Origin: Burkholderiaceae bacterium
GTDB taxonomy: Bacteria > Pseudomonadota > Gammaproteobacteria > Burkholderiales > Burkholderiaceae
Direction: 5' to 3'
Assembly (NCBI GenBank): GCA_947373615.1
Contig: CANBYN010000097.1
Coordinates: 1-6,878, forward strand
DNA: 6,878 bases
Within the stretch, counting starts at the first letter, position 1. Each line of letters begins with the position of its first letter. The position numbers and the translations under genes are program-made. The notes under the pieces are model-generated. The model was not told where the DNA came from, did not search any database, and saw only the letters and a program-made list of their open reading frames with translations. Positions 5,636-6,878 of the stretch are shown here, in pieces.

Positions 5636-6878
5636 GACCAACAGTACGGTTAAATACTGGCTTGCCAGGTTTAGCATCTATTTTATCGGCAACAAAATAG
5701 CCATGACGTTCAAATTGAAAGCGATCTTCCGCTTTCGTATCTTTCATGCAGGGCTCTAAGTAGGCGGTAATAATTTCTTTGGAGTTGGGATTGATGGCAT
5801 CTAAGAAATTCTTATCACCACTATCCGGATGTGGATCAGTAAACAAATGGTCATATAGGCGAACTTCTGCTGGGATGGCCTCAGCAGCGCTAATCCAATG
5901 AATATTGCCTTTTACCTTGTAATTGTTTGAACCTGACGTCCCGCTTTTACTATCAGGGAAGTGGATCACATTGACTTGAGTGACATTGCCATGCGCATCG
6001 GTTTCAAACCCGGTGCACTCCACTACAAAGCCATGACGTAAGCGCACGCGACTACCAGGCTGACCATTCATTGGTGGGTAAAGCCTGAAGAAGCCTTTAA
6101 TAGGCTCTTGCATAAAGTCATCTGCCTCAATCCATAGCTCACGAGTAAAGTTAAACTCTCTATTGCCCCATTCTGGGTGATGTGGATGACGAGGCGCTGA
6201 GCAAGCCTCTTTTGCCGCCACCTCAAAGCTTTCAACTACGAGCTTTAGGGGTTTGAGGACTGCAGTGGCACGTGGCGCTCTAGCTTCAAGATCATCGCGT
6301 AATGCTTGATCAAGTGTGCTCATATCGATCCAGCTATCTGCCTTAGATACTCCAATGCGTTCGCAAAAAAGTCGAATACTCTCAGGTGTATAGCCGCGGC
6401 GGCGAATACCCACAATCGTTGGCATACGTGGATCATCCCACCCGTCGACATGCTTCTCATCAACTAATTGCAGAAGCTTGCGTTTGCTAGTAATGGTGTA
6501 GGTGAGATTTAAGCGGGCGAATTCATATTGATGCGGTACAGGGTCTTTGAAGACACCGAGCTCTTTCAAAGAATTCACAATCCAGTCATATAAAGGCCGA
6601 TTATTTTCAAACTCGAGCGTGCAAATAGAGTGAGAAACATTTTCAAGCGCATCAGAAATGCAGTGCGTAAAGTCATATAAAGGATAGATGCACCACTTAC
6701 TGCCAGTTCGGTGATGATCGGTATGACGGATGCGGTAAACCACGGGATCTCGCATCACAATATTCGGGTGAGCCATATCAATCTTTAGGCGTAGGACATG
6801 CTCACCATCCTTGAATTTGCCATTGCGCATTTCGCGGAACAAAGAAAGATTCTCTTCGGGGCTACGCTCGCGATAAGG
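5616..6878 (-). CDS. glnS: Glutaminyl-tRNA synthetase (5' partial, cut by right edge)
   Basis: This enzyme attaches glutamine to tRNA-Gln in the cytosol, using ATP. The frame stays open to base 6878; the residues before the TTG at 6840-6842 read PYRERSPEENLSLFREMRNG, which matches internal GlnRS sequence, so that TTG is an internal Leu and not a start. The visible 420 residues correspond to roughly the last three quarters of the protein. The N-terminal quarter with the class I HIGH motif is missing. Recognisable segments are KIDMAHPNIVMRDPVVYRI, WCIYPLYDFTHCISDALE, the second class I signature as ITSKR (6480-6494; E. coli has VMSKR), WDDPRMPT followed by RRRGYTPE, and the two C-terminal beta-barrels that read the anticodon, ending FNRTVGLKDSW. 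It stops with TAG at 5616-5618 inside the end of the convergent SDR gene. Confidence 0.97.
   Translation of the reverse strand, partial: PYRERSPEENLSLFREMRNGKFKDGEHVLRLKIDMAHPNIVMRDPVVYRIRHTDHHRTGSKWCIYPLYDFTHCISDALENVSHSICTLEFENNRPLYDWIVNSLKELGVFKDPVPHQYEFARLNLTYTITSKRKLLQLVDEKHVDGWDDPRMPTIVGIRRRGYTPESIRLFCERIGVSKADSWIDMSTLDQALRDDLEARAPRATAVLKPLKLVVESFEVAAKEACSAPRHPHHPEWGNREFNFTRELWIEADDFMQEPIKGFFRLYPPMNGQPGSRVRLRHGFVVECTGFETDAHGNVTQVNVIHFPDSKSGTSGSNNYKVKGNIHWISAAEAIPAEVRLYDHLFTDPHPDSGDKNFLDAINPNSKEIITAYLEPCMKDTKAEDRFQFERHGYFVADKIDAKPGKPVFNRTVGLKDSWK

Noticed and set aside
1..6878. Search for a mobile element, CRISPR, toxin-antitoxin, riboswitch or tRNA.
   Set aside because: No terminal inverted repeats, spaced repeats, transposase or integrase motifs, tRNA cloverleaf or long untranslated leader was visible. 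Gaps between genes are at most 74 bases.

Overview
This window looks like ordinary chromosome from a low-to-moderate G+C betaproteobacterium of the Burkholderiaceae, most likely Polynucleobacter or a close relative. That is an inference from protein character: Burkholderia-like LivMGF, ArgD and GlnRS, an AscD-like iron-sulfur flavoreductase and a YeeZ-like SDR, all in AT-leaning codons. No database search was possible. Almost every base is coding. I see no tRNA, rRNA, insertion sequence, phage gene, CRISPR array or toxin/defence locus, and no stretch above 300 bases without a gene.

Layout, left to right. Bases 1-2389 (+) hold the end of a branched-chain amino acid ABC transporter operon: livM (cut by the left edge), livG and livF, joined by two 4-base ATGA stop/start overlaps. 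The operon ends at a perfect 9-bp inverted repeat spanning the livF stop codon. Bases 2403-3596 (-) hold an argD-type class III aminotransferase that converges on livF. Bases 3671-4711 (-) hold a ferredoxin/flavin reductase of the type named CDP-6-deoxy-delta-3,4-glucoseen reductase. It lies 74 bases upstream of argD on the same strand, so the two may be co-transcribed. Bases 4739-5635 (+) hold a YeeZ-like NAD-binding SDR protein transcribed divergently from the reductase, with only 27 bases between the preferred start codons. Bases 5616-6878 (-) hold the C-terminal three quarters of glutaminyl-tRNA synthetase, cut by the right edge. Its end overlaps the SDR gene tail-to-tail by 20 bases.

Functionally, the window joins amino acid uptake (Liv), arginine/ornithine metabolism (ArgD) and glutamine tRNA charging (GlnS), with two redox or nucleotide-binding proteins of uncertain physiological role between them. 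LivM, LivG and LivF form one membrane complex together with LivH and a periplasmic binding protein that must be encoded outside the window. The other genes show no obvious shared pathway. I did not find a convincing undescribed system. The points most worth a second look are the reductase/SDR divergent pair (start choice, lack of promoter room, unsupported product name, non-canonical SDR active site) and the two compact convergent gene junctions.
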